The translations under genes and the position numbers were made by a program. Below, piece by piece: positions 1 to 10,828 of a stretch of DNA of 64,000 bases. The notes below the pieces were generated by a model, which saw only the letters and a list, made by a program, of their open reading frames with translations, searched no databases and was not told the DNA's origin. Position 1 is the first letter of the stretch, and each line of letters begins with the position of its first letter. The stretch covers positions 85,403 to 149,402 of the forward strand of contig CALUYS010000003.1 of assembly GCA_944325065.1 (NCBI GenBank). The letters are read 5' to 3'. Origin of the DNA: Candidatus Gastranaerophilales bacterium. GTDB taxonomy: Bacteria > Cyanobacteriota > Vampirovibrionia > Gastranaerophilales > Gastranaerophilaceae.

Positions 1-660
1 CCTCTTGCTGTTTTAGGTGGAATACTTATTAAAATTGGTATTGATATAGTTGATATAAAACTTTTAAAAGTTATAAAATATGCTCCAAAAGATGATTTAT
101 ATGTTTTAATTGTTGTTTTTCTAATGACTGTTTTTTTTAATTTAATTTTTGCCGTAGGAATTGGAATTACCCTTGCTGCTTTATTATATGCAAAACGTAT
201 GGCTGATAAAACTAATTTAAAATTTGAAAGCGTTTATGATGTTGATATAATGAATTTTGAAAAGAAAATTGAAAGAGATTATCAACACCAAATACGTGTT
301 GTTCATATCCAAGGACAATTCTTTTTTGGAACGGCAACACAAATTGTTTCTCAATTCGATGAAATATTAGGAACAAAATATCTAATATTAAACTATGAAT
401 CAGATTCATTACTTGACATTTCTGCTATTTTTGCATTAGAAGACATAATAATTAGGCTAAATAATCAAAAAATAAAACTTATGCTAATTATAAAAAATGA
501 TGATGTACGCAAACAATTAAAAGATTTAAATATAATTAATCAAATTGGTGAAAATCATATATTTTATAATGAGTTAGATGCGATTAACTTAGCTAAAACT
601 TGTATTAAAACTAAAATTAAGCGACACAATAAAAAAAATAAAAAAAATCAAAAAATATAA
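1..660 (+). CDS. SulP-family anion transporter, C-terminal part (5' end outside window)
   Basis: The reading frame is open from the first base, so the gene is cut by the window edge; about 219 residues remain. The visible part begins in a hydrophobic stretch (PLAVLGGILIKIGIDIVD), has one more membrane helix (about residues 36-62), then a soluble domain. That order, last membrane helices followed by a cytoplasmic STAS domain, is the C-terminus of SulP permeases, which move sulfate, bicarbonate or related anions. The STAS domain shows the typical pattern of a strand, a loop and a strand ending in YLILNYESDSLLDISAIFAL. The substrate cannot be told from this part. The C-terminus is very lysine/asparagine-rich. 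It converges on the yqeG-like gene 12 bp away. Confidence 0.85.
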   Translation, partial: PLAVLGGILIKIGIDIVDIKLLKVIKYAPKDDLYVLIVVFLMTVFFNLIFAVGIGITLAALLYAKRMADKTNLKFESVYDVDIMNFEKKIERDYQHQIRVVHIQGQFFFGTATQIVSQFDEILGTKYLILNYESDSLLDISAIFALEDIIIRLNNQKIKLMLIIKNDDVRKQLKDLNIINQIGENHIFYNELDAINLAKTCIKTKIKRHNKKNKKNQKI

Positions 661-672
661 TAACTTTTCTTT

Positions 673-1152
673 TTATTTGATTAAAAATAAACGTTCAAGT
701 CTGCGTACAAACCTTGTAAGTTTTGATTCCTCTTTTCTATTTATTGAATCCACAAGAATTGAATTAATCCCTATTTTATTTCCTACTAAAATATCTGTAA
801 GTGGTCTATCACCTATTATTACAACCTCATTATTTTCAAATTTATATTTTTCAATATATTGTTTTATAAAGTAAGGATTTGGTTTTTTGACCATACCATA
901 AACTTCAAATGGTGTTATTCTTTGAACCTTTTTGATATATTTTTCATTGGTATTATTGCTCATAACGCATACTTGAAACATTGTTTTTATTTCTTCAAAT
1001 AGCTCTAATGTTCGAGTGTCATATGAACCGCTTTTTGATCTCATAATAGTGCTATCAAGGTCAAAAATAATAAGCTTTATTCCATCATTTTTGAGCTTTT
1101 TATAATCTATATCAAAAATATCATTTTTTATTAAATCGGCTTTAACAAACAT
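673..1152 (-). CDS. YqeG-family HAD (IIIA) phosphatase
   Basis: A 159-residue HAD-superfamily hydrolase. Motif I DLDST is at residues 31-35, a Ser/Asn motif (VMSNNT) follows, then a lysine in VKKPNP, and the acidic motif IV IGDRPLTD lies near the C-terminus. This order matches the YqeG/YutF-like family of small cytosolic phosphatases; the substrate is unknown. I start it at the ATG at 1152 (MFVKADL): a GGAG lies 6 nt upstream, whereas the longer frame would need a TTG at 1164 that overlaps that same Shine-Dalgarno. The start overlaps the end of the U32 gene by 11 bp, so it is the last gene of the plsY-exonuclease-U32 transcription unit. Confidence 0.85.
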   Translation of the reverse strand: MFVKADLIKNDIFDIDYKKLKNDGIKLIIFDLDSTIMRSKSGSYDTRTLELFEEIKTMFQVCVMSNNTNEKYIKKVQRITPFEVYGMVKKPNPYFIKQYIEKYKFENNEVVIIGDRPLTDILVGNKIGINSILVDSINRKEESKLTRFVRRLERLFLIK

Positions 1153-2386
1153 TTTTAACTCCAATAGTTCTTCCTAAAGCATATTTTAAATTTTTGTCAT
1201 CAATATTTTTATCAAACTCGAACCAAACTTCATCATTGGTATTAGCAACATTTGTAATTTCATTTTTGCTATTAATTATTTTGATAACTTCAACAACTAT
1301 ATTTTGTAGAGGTAAAATAAGCTCAAGTTTTTGATTTAAATTAACTTTATTCTTCATTTTTGCTTGTATTTGGTTATTTTTAATATCTAAAATTTCGAAT
1401 AAAAAATCAGCACCTGCTAATCCTTTTGAAATATCATAGCTATAACCATTCGCAGTTTCATCATCTGGCACAACAAATCCTGTTGTATATCCACGATTTC
1501 CTATTTTTGCAAGTTCTTCTTTTAAATCATCGTTTAATTGAATTTTATTTTTATTTAAACATCTATCAATTTGACATCTATATGCTCGAGCTATTGAAGA
1601 AACATAATATAAACTTTTAGTACGACCTTCTATTTTCAATGAATCAATATTCATATCGATAATATTTTGGATATAATCAATCAACGCCAAATCTTTTGTA
1701 GAAAGAATATGTGAACCACGATTATCTTGAATAATTTCATAATATTCGTTTGGTCTTGTTTCTTCAAGGAGTTTATAACTCCAACGGCAGGGTTGAACAC
1801 ATTCACCATGATTTGCACGACGTTCACCATTCGTCATAAAATCAGATAGAAGACATCTGCCTGAAAATGACATACATTGTGCACCATGAATAAACATTTC
1901 AAGCTCAATATCAACAACATTCTTTCTAATAGTTTCAATTTGTTTTAATGATAATTCTCGTGCTAATATAACACGTTTTGCTCCAAGATCCCGATAAAAT
2001 TTGCAAGCTTCAGAGTTTAATGTATTTGTCTGGGTTGAAATATGTATATCAATATTTTTTGTATATTTTTTTACTATGTTTAAAATCCCTAAATCAGAGA
2101 TAATAAATGCATCAGGTTGACAATTTGCAATTTTTTCAATATCAGCTTCAAGTTTACTTATGTCTTCATCGAAGGCAAAAATATTTAATGTAATATACCC
2201 TTTTTTTTGATTTTGATGAATTAAATTGAGAACATTATTTAAGTTATCAATTGTAATTATTTCACCTTTTCTCATTTGACGAAGGCTATAATCTTCAAGT
2301 CCAAAATAAACAGCATCAGCTCCATATTTTATAGCATAATCAATTTTTTCAACATTCCCCCCTGGTAACAACAATTCAGGCTTCAT
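1142..2386 (-). CDS. U32 family peptidase-like protein (TrhP/YegQ type)
   Basis: A 414-residue U32 protein. The N-terminus MKPELLLPGGN and the later HGAQC (167-171), SGRCLLS and GECVQPC (about 194-200) motifs are family hallmarks; these cysteines belong to the conserved set thought to bind a cluster in TrhP/RlhA. Characterised members (TrhP, RlhA) hydroxylate tRNA wobble uridine or 23S rRNA with prephenate-pathway input rather than acting as peptidases, so an RNA modification role is likely but is inference. I start at the ATG at 2386 because the conserved N-terminus begins there; a further in-frame start at 2458 would add 24 residues lying inside the upstream exonuclease gene. The 11-bp overlap with that gene implies translational coupling. 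Confidence 0.85.
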   Translation of the reverse strand: MKPELLLPGGNVEKIDYAIKYGADAVYFGLEDYSLRQMRKGEIITIDNLNNVLNLIHQNQKKGYITLNIFAFDEDISKLEADIEKIANCQPDAFIISDLGILNIVKKYTKNIDIHISTQTNTLNSEACKFYRDLGAKRVILARELSLKQIETIRKNVVDIELEMFIHGAQCMSFSGRCLLSDFMTNGERRANHGECVQPCRWSYKLLEETRPNEYYEIIQDNRGSHILSTKDLALIDYIQNIIDMNIDSLKIEGRTKSLYYVSSIARAYRCQIDRCLNKNKIQLNDDLKEELAKIGNRGYTTGFVVPDDETANGYSYDISKGLAGADFLFEILDIKNNQIQAKMKNKVNLNQKLELILPLQNIVVEVIKIINSKNEITNVANTNDEVWFEFDKNIDDKNLKYALGRTIGVKNVC

Positions 2387-3314
2387 TTTTAACACACTTT
2401 CTATCTGGTTTAATAATTTGGATATGTCTTGTTTCAGATATATCCATACGAGCATCAATTAATTTTTCTTTTATATCCTCGTCAATGCTACCTGAAAAAG
2501 TCAATCTATCTACAAATCCGTTATTTAATTTTACAGCTTTATCTAAAGCACCTATATTTTCTAAAGCATCTTTAATTAAAGAAAAATCATAACCAAAATT
2601 TTGTTTACAGTTATATGTTAAAATTTCACCTGTAGTAGCAACAATAGGTTCACCATTATTTTCAAAATAAATTTTAAAAATACTTTTTAAATCTTGAATT
2701 TCAGCTTGACAAGTCGTAATCATTTGTTGGACTCTTAAATATCTTTCAAATAAATATTCAATGTTATCAAGCTGTTTTAACTGCCAGTCATACTTTTTTT
2801 CATAAAGTTTTTTCAATTTAGGATAAATCTTAGCAAGAATTTCTGTATCACCCATAGCTCTATGACGATTTTCAACATATAGTCCAAAACGAGCAGCTAA
2901 ATTGTCAAGATTTGGACACTCTTCTTCAGGAAAAACTTCTTTATATAAAAACTGTGAATCTACTCGATGATTATTGAGTGGCTTATTTCTATGACGTAAA
3001 CTTGCTTCATTTAAAAATGAATAATCAAAAATAACATTATGTCCAACAATAGTATAATCGTCAATAAAATTCAAAATATTATCAATAACATCTTTTTCAA
3101 GTGGCTTATCTTCAACCATTTCTTCAGTTATACCATGGATTTGCATGCTCGATTTTCGGATATGTTGTTGAGGATTTATTAAAGTTTCATATCTGTCTGT
3201 TTCTTTACCATTTTCAAGACGAATTGCAGCAAATTCCACAATTCTTTCTCTTTTAAAATCAAGACCAGTTGTTTCAATATCCAAAACTATTTCAACAGTT
3301 TTTTTTCTAGCCAT
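2376..3314 (-). CDS. DnaQ-like DEDDh 3'-5' exonuclease
   Basis: 312 residues. The N-terminal 170 residues form a DEDDh exonuclease: ExoI motif DIETTGL (D12, E14), ExoII HNVIFDYSFL (D97), and ExoIII HRAMGDTE with the general-base H151 and D156. This is the proofreading exonuclease fold of the Pol III epsilon subunit and the N-terminal domain of PolC/DinG-like proteins. The C-terminal 140 residues are helical, contain no recognised domain, and carry a small hydrophobic core around EPIVATTGEILTY. It may be a stand-alone epsilon or a repair nuclease. A GAGGG precedes the ATG by 4 nt. The stop overlaps the U32 start. Confidence 0.85.
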   Translation of the reverse strand: MARKKTVEIVLDIETTGLDFKRERIVEFAAIRLENGKETDRYETLINPQQHIRKSSMQIHGITEEMVEDKPLEKDVIDNILNFIDDYTIVGHNVIFDYSFLNEASLRHRNKPLNNHRVDSQFLYKEVFPEEECPNLDNLAARFGLYVENRHRAMGDTEILAKIYPKLKKLYEKKYDWQLKQLDNIEYLFERYLRVQQMITTCQAEIQDLKSIFKIYFENNGEPIVATTGEILTYNCKQNFGYDFSLIKDALENIGALDKAVKLNNGFVDRLTFSGSIDEDIKEKLIDARMDISETRHIQIIKPDRKCVKNEA

Positions 3315-3383
3315 TTACCCTCACTTTTAAATATATACAAAAAACTTTAATATTATAATAACACAAAGACAACTAAATATAAA

Positions 3384-3980
3384 TTATCTTACTTTATTCT
3401 CATTGCCGTTTAATAAGCGAATAATATTTTCACGATGCAACCAAATAATATATAAAGCTCCCAATAAAGAGTATAAAATATATGCAATAGGCTGTTTAAA
3501 AAGATACATTAAAATTGGAGATATTGAAATTGCTATTATTGAACCTAAAGATACATATTTTGAAATATATGTAATAATAGACCATATTATAGCGATAATA
3601 ATCCCAACTGGAAAGCAAAGTGCTAAAATTGTTCCAACTCCTGAAGCTACTGATTTTCCACCTTTAAATCCTAAAAATAATGATTTACTATGTCCTATTA
3701 AAACAGCTACTGCACTTATAACAGGTGCCAAACCTATTGATGAATATTTTATAATAAAATAATTTGACAGCAAAACAGGAACCGCACCTTTTATTGCATC
3801 AAGAATCATAACTATAAAAAACCATTTTTTCCCTAAAACTCTTTTTACATTAGTTGCACCCGTAGAACCTGAGCCAATTTTACGAATATCTTCATTTTTT
3901 TTAATTTTTACAATTAAATATCCTGTTGGTATTGAACCTATTATATAAGCAATTATTGTAAATATAATTAATTTTATCAT
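3384..3980 (-). CDS. plsY: Glycerol-3-phosphate acyltransferase PlsY
   Basis: 198 residues with five or so membrane segments. It has the first PlsY signature GSGSTGATNVKRVLG (residues 36-50) and the second glycine-rich loop GFKGGKSVASGVG. PlsY transfers the acyl group from acyl phosphate to glycerol-3-phosphate at the inner membrane. The acyl phosphate is made by PlsX, whose gene lies at 15.6 kb in this window, and PgsA at 8.3 kb acts further along the same phospholipid pathway. A GGAGTC lies just before the ATG. It is the first gene of the minus-strand unit that continues into the exonuclease after 69 bp. Confidence 0.95.
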   Translation of the reverse strand: MIKLIIFTIIAYIIGSIPTGYLIVKIKKNEDIRKIGSGSTGATNVKRVLGKKWFFIVMILDAIKGAVPVLLSNYFIIKYSSIGLAPVISAVAVLIGHSKSLFLGFKGGKSVASGVGTILALCFPVGIIIAIIWSIITYISKYVSLGSIIAISISPILMYLFKQPIAYILYSLLGALYIIWLHRENIIRLLNGNENKVR

Positions 3981-4124
3981 TTATGACTCCAAATAATATA
4001 AATACTACTTTTATTATTATATTACAATAATATTTTTAGAAACTACAATTTTTTAATAACAAAGTAAAGAAATCCGATTAATCAGCTGTTCTATTTACAA
4101 ATATATTATATATAAATATAGTAA

Positions 4125-4440
4125 TTATAATTTATTAATTTTATTTAACAATTGTAATTTTGTATGAAAACCTATTAATTTATTTTTTATTTTCCCATTT
4201 TTGAATAAAATAAAAGTTGGAATTGATTTAATATTGTATTTTTTTTGCAATTTCAGGACTTTCTTCTAGGTTAACTGTATCAATTTTAAATTTACCTTCG
4301 AAATTTTTATTTAATTTGTTGATTATTGGAAGTTGTTTCTGACAAAAAACCGCACCAAGATGACCAAAGTCAACTAATGTTAATCCATTTGATTAAAATA
4401 CTTCTTTGTCAAAATTATATTTATTAATTTCAATAACCAT
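4125..4440 (-). pseudogene. Decayed thioredoxin gene
   Basis: Reading the minus strand from the ATG at 4440 gives a thioredoxin-like N-terminus, then an in-frame TAA at codon 16, then VDFGHLGAVFCQKQLPII. This aligns base for base with the thioredoxin active-site region VDFWAxWCGPC. The two tryptophans and the first catalytic cysteine are gone and the Gly-Pro is Val-Phe. After NLEESPEIA a run of eight A on the coding strand puts the frame off by one; removing one A restores KKYNIKSIPTFILFKNGK, the cis-proline part of the fold, ending at 4125. A stop, a frameshift and loss of the redox centre make it a pseudogene. The remaining sequence is well preserved, so the decay is recent. Confidence 0.85.
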
Positions 4441-4551
4441 ATTTTTAATCCTATATTTTTTTATATTTTTACATATTAAATTATTTTTTTAAATAGTAAT
4501 CATGGTAATTTGTATAGTGACAAAATCATTGATAATTTTTAAAATAATATT

Positions 4552-5013
4552 ATGTATAAAAGGATTCTATTGATTTTTTATATGTTAATAAATTTTTGTT
4601 ATGCTAAACATCTAACAGGTGAGGTTAGTTATGAGAATCTTATAAATGAATTTATGGGAGCTTGGGAAGTGACCTCAATACAAACCTATACATCAAATGC
4701 AGAATATGAAACTTCTATTAACCTTGATTATTGGACTTTGGAAAAAAATGAAAATAATATAATTTTAAAAAATCCTATTTCAAATGCTATGGCTTCAATT
4801 ACAATTGATGAAATAAGCAATAAAACATTGAAATTTATAAAAATTTCACAAGGAAGTTTTGAAAAAACCATCGAAACCCCAGTTATAACAATAAATGGGG
4901 ACACATTTGCAGGCACAGATTCAATTTTAATTGAGAAATATAATAATCAAGGAAATTTAATAGATAAAGTTGAAATAAAATTTATAGTTTATGGAAAAAA
5001 ATTAAATAACTGA
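4552..5013 (+). CDS. Small exported protein, function unknown
   Basis: 153 residues. Residues 1-18 (MYKRILLIFYMLINFCYA) look like a Sec signal peptide with a cleavage site after CYA. The mature part (about 135 residues) is rich in beta-strand pattern: MGAWEVTSIQ near the start, then alternating hydrophobic strands to the end. The GxWxxxS start and single-barrel size recall lipocalin-like domains, but I see no diagnostic motif and do not assign the family. It ends 10 bp before the convergent hisF stop. No clear Shine-Dalgarno precedes the ATG. Confidence 0.6.
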   Translation: MYKRILLIFYMLINFCYAKHLTGEVSYENLINEFMGAWEVTSIQTYTSNAEYETSINLDYWTLEKNENNIILKNPISNAMASITIDEISNKTLKFIKISQGSFEKTIETPVITINGDTFAGTDSILIEKYNNQGNLIDKVEIKFIVYGKKLNN

Positions 5014-5023
5014 AAAAATATTA

Positions 5024-5782
5024 TCATAATCTTGTATTAATATTAGCCATTTTTAAATCATTTTTTAATTTAGGGATTGGCAAAGTATTGAAATGAAATA
5101 TTGATGCGGCAAGAGCAGCATCAACATTAGTTTTACTAAATATATCAATAAAATGTTGAGAATTTGCACCTGCACCACCTGAAGCTATAACAGGTATATT
5201 TATAGAAGATGTGACAAGTTTTGTCATATTTATATCAAATCCGTTTTGAGTTCCATCAGCATCCATTGAAGTTAATAGTATTTCACCTGCTTTTAATTTT
5301 TCAACTTCTATTACCCAATCTTTTAGTTTTATACCAGTATTTTTTTTTCCAGCATTAATAAAAACATAATAATCATTATATTCATATTTAGCATCAATAG
5401 CAACAACAATACATTGTGAACCAAAATATTTTGCTGATTGTTCAATAATTTCAGGTGTTTTAACCGCTTGAGAATTTATAGCTATTTTATCAGCACCTGC
5501 TATTAATAATGTTTTTATGTCTTCAATAGTTTTTATGCCTCCTCCAACTGTAAATGGTATAAAAACATTCTTTGCAACAGCTTCAACCATTTCTAAAGTT
5601 GTTTTTCGATTGTCATTTGTTGCAGTTATATCTAAAAATACAAGTTCATCTGCTTTTTCATCTGAATACTTTTTTGCAAGTTTTACAGGATCTCCAGCAT
5701 ATTTCAAATTTTCAAAATTTATACCTTTTACTGTTTGACCATCTTTTATATCAAGACAAGGAATAATTCTTTTTGTAATCAT
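5024..5782 (-). CDS. hisF: Imidazole glycerol phosphate synthase cyclase subunit HisF
   Basis: 252 residues, the normal HisF length. It is a TIM barrel with the catalytic aspartates in IPCLDIKDG (D11) and VAIDAKY, and phosphate-binding loops TVGGGIKT and IASGGAGA. HisF uses ammonia from HisH to cyclise PRFAR to imidazole glycerol phosphate and AICAR in histidine synthesis. No other his gene is nearby. Most HisF proteins have TSMDRDGT where this one has TSMDADGT. The gene sits 3 bp after dacB on the same strand, so the two are probably cotranscribed without a functional link. Confidence 0.93.
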   Translation of the reverse strand: MITKRIIPCLDIKDGQTVKGINFENLKYAGDPVKLAKKYSDEKADELVFLDITATNDNRKTTLEMVEAVAKNVFIPFTVGGGIKTIEDIKTLLIAGADKIAINSQAVKTPEIIEQSAKYFGSQCIVVAIDAKYEYNDYYVFINAGKKNTGIKLKDWVIEVEKLKAGEILLTSMDADGTQNGFDINMTKLVTSSINIPVIASGGAGANSQHFIDIFSKTNVDAALAASIFHFNTLPIPKLKNDLKMANINTRL

Positions 5783-5785
5783 TAT

Positions 5786-7144
5786 TTATATTTCACTCCG
5801 ATAAATTGCGTATACAATTTCATCTTCAAGTTTTTTTGCTTCTTTATCATCTTCAGTATAATTTTGAACGATTATAGAAAAAGCAAGTAAGTTATTATTT
5901 TTATCCAAAATGTACCCTGATAATGAACTTATACCAGACAAAGTACCTGTTTTGGCCCAAATATTATCCCTGATATCTATAAATCTATTTGTTAAAGTCC
6001 CTTGATTACCTTTTGCAAGATAATTACGAAAATTTAAGTTACTATTTTTTTCAAGTTGTATTAAAGCATCAGTAATAAAATCAGTTGTAATAAGATTATT
6101 TCTTGAAATACCTGAAGCATCTTCAAGTCTTAGCTGTCTATAATTGGGATTTAAATTTAGTTTGTTTATATAAAAATCATAAAAAGCAGTTTTACCATAT
6201 TCAAAAGTACCTAGATTTACTTTTAACTTTTCTTTCCCCAAAGTTTTAAATAAGATTTCGGTTACTAAATTATTACTATTTTTGAATACTAAAGGATATA
6301 AATCTGAAACTGATGTTATATGGTAAGCTACTAATTTTGCATTATATGGTGTTTCTTTTATTTCATAATTATCATAATAATCAATATTTTCTTTTTTTAA
6401 TAAACCATCAAGTTTAGCAATAAAATTTCGTTTCGGGTTTAATACTGGTATTTTTATATTTTGATTATTTTTTATTATGCCTTCAAATGTTATAAAATCA
6501 TCATTATATAAATTGCTTCGATAAAAACTAAAGTTATCATTTATACCTGTTTTTAAATTATTAATAAAGTTTATTTTATATGAATCTTCATATAAGATGT
6601 TAGGTTTTTGAGAATTTTGATTACAAATTATTTTAATATTTACACAGTTTCCATCAATATTATAAGAGCTTATATATGGGGTAGAATAATTAGTATTATC
6701 ATCACTCATCCAGCCTATTCCATACGTTTTGTCATCAAGTGCATTTGAAGTGTCAATATAGATTTTTTTCGGATTTTTAGCACCTGATTTTTTTGCTTGT
6801 CTGATTAAACTTATTAAATCATCAGTTGTAAAAACAGGGTCACCTGACAATTTTATATACCAATTATTATCTTGGTCGATAAGAATTTGGGTTTTATATT
6901 CATAATTATCTTTTAAAATATCAATTACACTTCCTATCGTAAGCAATTTTAAAGTTGAAGCAGGAATAAGCATTTTTGCATCATTGATTTTATAAAGTGT
7001 GTTTTCATTCTGTACATCTTTAACAGAAACAGCAATAGTTGCCGTGTTAAACAGTTGATTGGAGCTAATGATTTTATTAATTGATGCAAATGATAAATTT
7101 GAATTAATAAAAAATACTAAAATTAAAATTATTATTTTTTTCAT
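5786..7144 (-). CDS. dacB: D-alanyl-D-alanine carboxypeptidase/endopeptidase (PBP4 type)
   Basis: 452 residues. A signal peptide covers about residues 1-20. The three penicillin-binding motifs are complete: SxxK as S63-TLK66 in PASTLKLL, SxN as S347-R-N349 in SGISRNN, and KTG starting at K398. This is peptidase family S13 (DacB/PBP4), a periplasmic enzyme that trims peptidoglycan stem peptides and may cut crosslinks. The large insert between SxxK and SxN is typical of the family. It is divergent from the Gfo/Idh gene and followed directly by hisF. Confidence 0.92.
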   Translation of the reverse strand: MKKIIILILVFFINSNLSFASINKIISSNQLFNTATIAVSVKDVQNENTLYKINDAKMLIPASTLKLLTIGSVIDILKDNYEYKTQILIDQDNNWYIKLSGDPVFTTDDLISLIRQAKKSGAKNPKKIYIDTSNALDDKTYGIGWMSDDNTNYSTPYISSYNIDGNCVNIKIICNQNSQKPNILYEDSYKINFINNLKTGINDNFSFYRSNLYNDDFITFEGIIKNNQNIKIPVLNPKRNFIAKLDGLLKKENIDYYDNYEIKETPYNAKLVAYHITSVSDLYPLVFKNSNNLVTEILFKTLGKEKLKVNLGTFEYGKTAFYDFYINKLNLNPNYRQLRLEDASGISRNNLITTDFITDALIQLEKNSNLNFRNYLAKGNQGTLTNRFIDIRDNIWAKTGTLSGISSLSGYILDKNNNLLAFSIIVQNYTEDDKEAKKLEDEIVYAIYRSEI

Positions 7145-7295
7145 ATCTATTAAATTTTCCTTTTTTTCGTTATTATAAAATAAATTATAACCTGATTATT
7201 TATAATATGTAAATAAAATATCTTAATAAAAATTTAATTTGACGTCAAAATTTTATAATAATAAAATAAATATAAGGTTAAATAATGGAGAGAAA

Positions 7296-8297
7296 ATGCA
7301 AAATCAAAAAATTGGTATAATAGGTGCTGGATTATGGGGTCGAAATATTATTCGAAATTTTTATAATTTGGGATATCTTCATACAGTTTGTGATATTGAT
7401 GAAGAAAATTTAAAGAATGTTTTAAGTGAATATAGCAATATAAATATAACAAAGGATTATGAAGAAATATTAAATAATCCGGAGATAAAAGGTGTCGTTG
7501 TTGTAACTCCAAGTCATACACATTATAAAATAGTTAGAGAACTTTTAGAGCATGGTAAAAATGTTTATGTGGAAAAGCCAATATCAACTGTAGCAAATGA
7601 AGCATTATATTTAAGGAATTTGGCAGATAGCAAAGGTCTTGTTTTAATGGTAGGTCATTTGCTTTTGTATCACCCTGTTGTAAATCGTTTAAAAATGTTG
7701 ATTGAAGAAAATGTTTTGGGAGATGTAAGATATGTTCAAAGTGATAGATTAAATATAAACTATTTCAAAAATGATAGAAGTGTAATGTGGGATTTAGCGC
7801 CGCATGATGTTTCAATGATAAGTTACATTATTAATAAAAAACCCGAAAAAATTATATCAGCTGTGGGAGCTTCATCAAGTGGAAATGATATAATGGATAT
7901 AACTCATATAACAATAGAGTTTGAAGGCGGTATAATAGGGCATATTTCAGATAGTTGGATACATCCTCAAAAAAGAGTTAATTTACTTGTAAGAGGTACG
8001 AAAGCTACTGCTATTTTTGATGACACAATATTGGATAGTAAATTGAGAATATTTGATAATGTAACTCCAAATAACAATCAAGTTATATCATTAGATTATA
8101 TTGAGATAGAACCTTTAAAACTAGAGTGTCAACATTTTGTAACCTGTATTGAAAATAAAACAAAAGCAAGAAGTGATGGTGAAAATGGTTATGAAGTTGT
8201 TAAGGTACTTGAAGATGCAGAAAAATTAATGCTTGGTGAAACAAAAATGAAAGAGCTTGATAATTTAAATTATGTTTCATCTCGTTCTAAACGATAA
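7296..8297 (+). CDS. Gfo/Idh/MocA-family NAD(P)-dependent oxidoreductase
   Basis: 333 residues. The N-terminal Rossmann loop is GIIGAGLWGRN, and the family EKP motif is in VYVEKPISTV. A middle-domain histidine occurs in MWDLAPHDVSMI. Such enzymes oxidise or reduce sugars, often nucleotide sugars in surface polysaccharide pathways (WlbA/WbpB type); the substrate here is not determined. I start at the ATG at 7296, preceded by GGAGAG 4 nt upstream; an in-frame TTG at 7239 would add a non-conserved 19-residue tail. pgsA follows after 30 bp on the same strand. Confidence 0.85.
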   Translation: MQNQKIGIIGAGLWGRNIIRNFYNLGYLHTVCDIDEENLKNVLSEYSNINITKDYEEILNNPEIKGVVVVTPSHTHYKIVRELLEHGKNVYVEKPISTVANEALYLRNLADSKGLVLMVGHLLLYHPVVNRLKMLIEENVLGDVRYVQSDRLNINYFKNDRSVMWDLAPHDVSMISYIINKKPEKIISAVGASSSGNDIMDITHITIEFEGGIIGHISDSWIHPQKRVNLLVRGTKATAIFDDTILDSKLRIFDNVTPNNNQVISLDYIEIEPLKLECQHFVTCIENKTKARSDGENGYEVVKVLEDAEKLMLGETKMKELDNLNYVSSRSKR

Positions 8298-8327
8298 ATA
8301 ATATTAAAAAGAAAAGAGACATTTAAT

Positions 8328-8921
8328 ATGGCTAATATAATTACAATTTCACGAATATTTATAGCTTTAATAGCGATTATATTGTTATTTTTTGTTAATA
8401 TTAAAACGTACATACTTGCCTTTATTTTAACAACTATAGCAATATGGTTTGATGGGCTTGATGGTTATGTAGCAAGAAAATTTAACGAATCTTCAAAATT
8501 TGGTGCAATGCTTGATATACTTGGTGATAGAATAGTTGAAAATATTTATTGGATATCATTTGTTGCCCTTAGTTGGTTGAATGTAGCTTTTCCTCTCATA
8601 GTTGTAATACGAGGTATAATAACAGATGGTGTAAGAAGTCTTGCTTTTGAAAAAGGATATACAGCATTTGGAGCAACAACAATGATGAAATCAAAAATAG
8701 GCAAATTTATCGTTGCTTCAAATTTTAGTAGATTTACTTATGCTGTTACAAAAGCTTTGACATTTGGTCTTATGATTCTTGCACATTTACCTGTTGATTA
8801 TAAATATAAAACAATTATTTCGATTGTAGCATATAGTTGTGCTTATATATCGCTTATTTTTTGTGTAATTCGAGGTTTGCCAGTATTAATAGAAAGTAAG
8901 AGATTTTTTAAAAATAGTTAG
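8328..8921 (+). CDS. pgsA: CDP-diacylglycerol-glycerol-3-phosphate 3-phosphatidyltransferase
   Basis: 197 residues, multi-spanning membrane enzyme. The complete CDP-alcohol phosphatidyltransferase motif D-x2-DG-x2-AR-x8-G-x3-D-x3-D is present from D42 to D67 (starts DGLDGYVAR). Among this family, length and overall pattern fit PgsA, which makes phosphatidylglycerol phosphate, although another acceptor alcohol cannot be excluded from sequence alone. It acts downstream of PlsX and PlsY, both in this window. It is probably cotranscribed with the oxidoreductase. Confidence 0.85.
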   Translation: MANIITISRIFIALIAIILLFFVNIKTYILAFILTTIAIWFDGLDGYVARKFNESSKFGAMLDILGDRIVENIYWISFVALSWLNVAFPLIVVIRGIITDGVRSLAFEKGYTAFGATTMMKSKIGKFIVASNFSRFTYAVTKALTFGLMILAHLPVDYKYKTIISIVAYSCAYISLIFCVIRGLPVLIESKRFFKNS

Positions 8922-8947
8922 ACATAATTTATAAAATTTAGTATAAT
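8919..8947 (+). promoter_or_regulatory. Promoter for atpD-atpC
   Basis: TAGACA at 8919-8924, a 17-bp spacer, and a perfect TATAAT at 8942-8947. The expected transcript start would leave about a 30-nt leader with AAGGAT before the atpD ATG. It supports an independent atpDC transcription unit. Confidence 0.7.
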
Positions 8948-8977
8948 AAGTTATAAATATTATGAGTAAGGATATAA

Positions 8978-10399
<1,422 letters not shown>

Positions 10400-10414
10400 A
10401 GAGAAGATTTTACT

Positions 10415-10828
10415 ATGACAATTAATGATAAAATACATTTTAAAGTAATTACCCATGAACAAGTTGTATTTGATGATTATGTAAATGAAATATATTCAAA
10501 AGGAATTGACGGAGATTTCGGTGTATTATACAATCATATTCCTTTTATGACTGCACTTGATATTGGAGTTACTAAAATTATCAAAGATGGTAATGATGAT
10601 TATATAGCAACAATTGGCGGGACTTTTCAAATTAACGACAATGTTGCGGTTATTTTAACAGATGAAGCTCAATTAGGTTCAGATATTGATGTTGTTCGAG
10701 CTAAAAATGCTCAAGAGCGTGCTTTAATGCGTTTAAATCAATCAAAACCAGATACTGATATAGTACGGGCTGAAATTGCACTTGCAAAAGCTATGGCACG
10801 TTTAAAAGCTAGTGCAAAATATCATTAA
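10415..10828 (+). CDS. atpC: ATP synthase F1 epsilon subunit
   Basis: 137 residues. The N-terminal beta-sandwich (KVITHEQVVFDDYVNEIYSK, then the GDFGVLYNHIPF loop) is characteristic, and the C-terminal two-helix hairpin is rich in Ala/Arg (RAKNAQERALMRLN). Epsilon is part of the central stalk and inhibits ATP hydrolysis through its C-terminal helices. It follows atpD by 15 bp with an AGAGAAG Shine-Dalgarno. Confidence 0.95.
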   Translation: MTINDKIHFKVITHEQVVFDDYVNEIYSKGIDGDFGVLYNHIPFMTALDIGVTKIIKDGNDDYIATIGGTFQINDNVAVILTDEAQLGSDIDVVRAKNAQERALMRLNQSKPDTDIVRAEIALAKAMARLKASAKYH

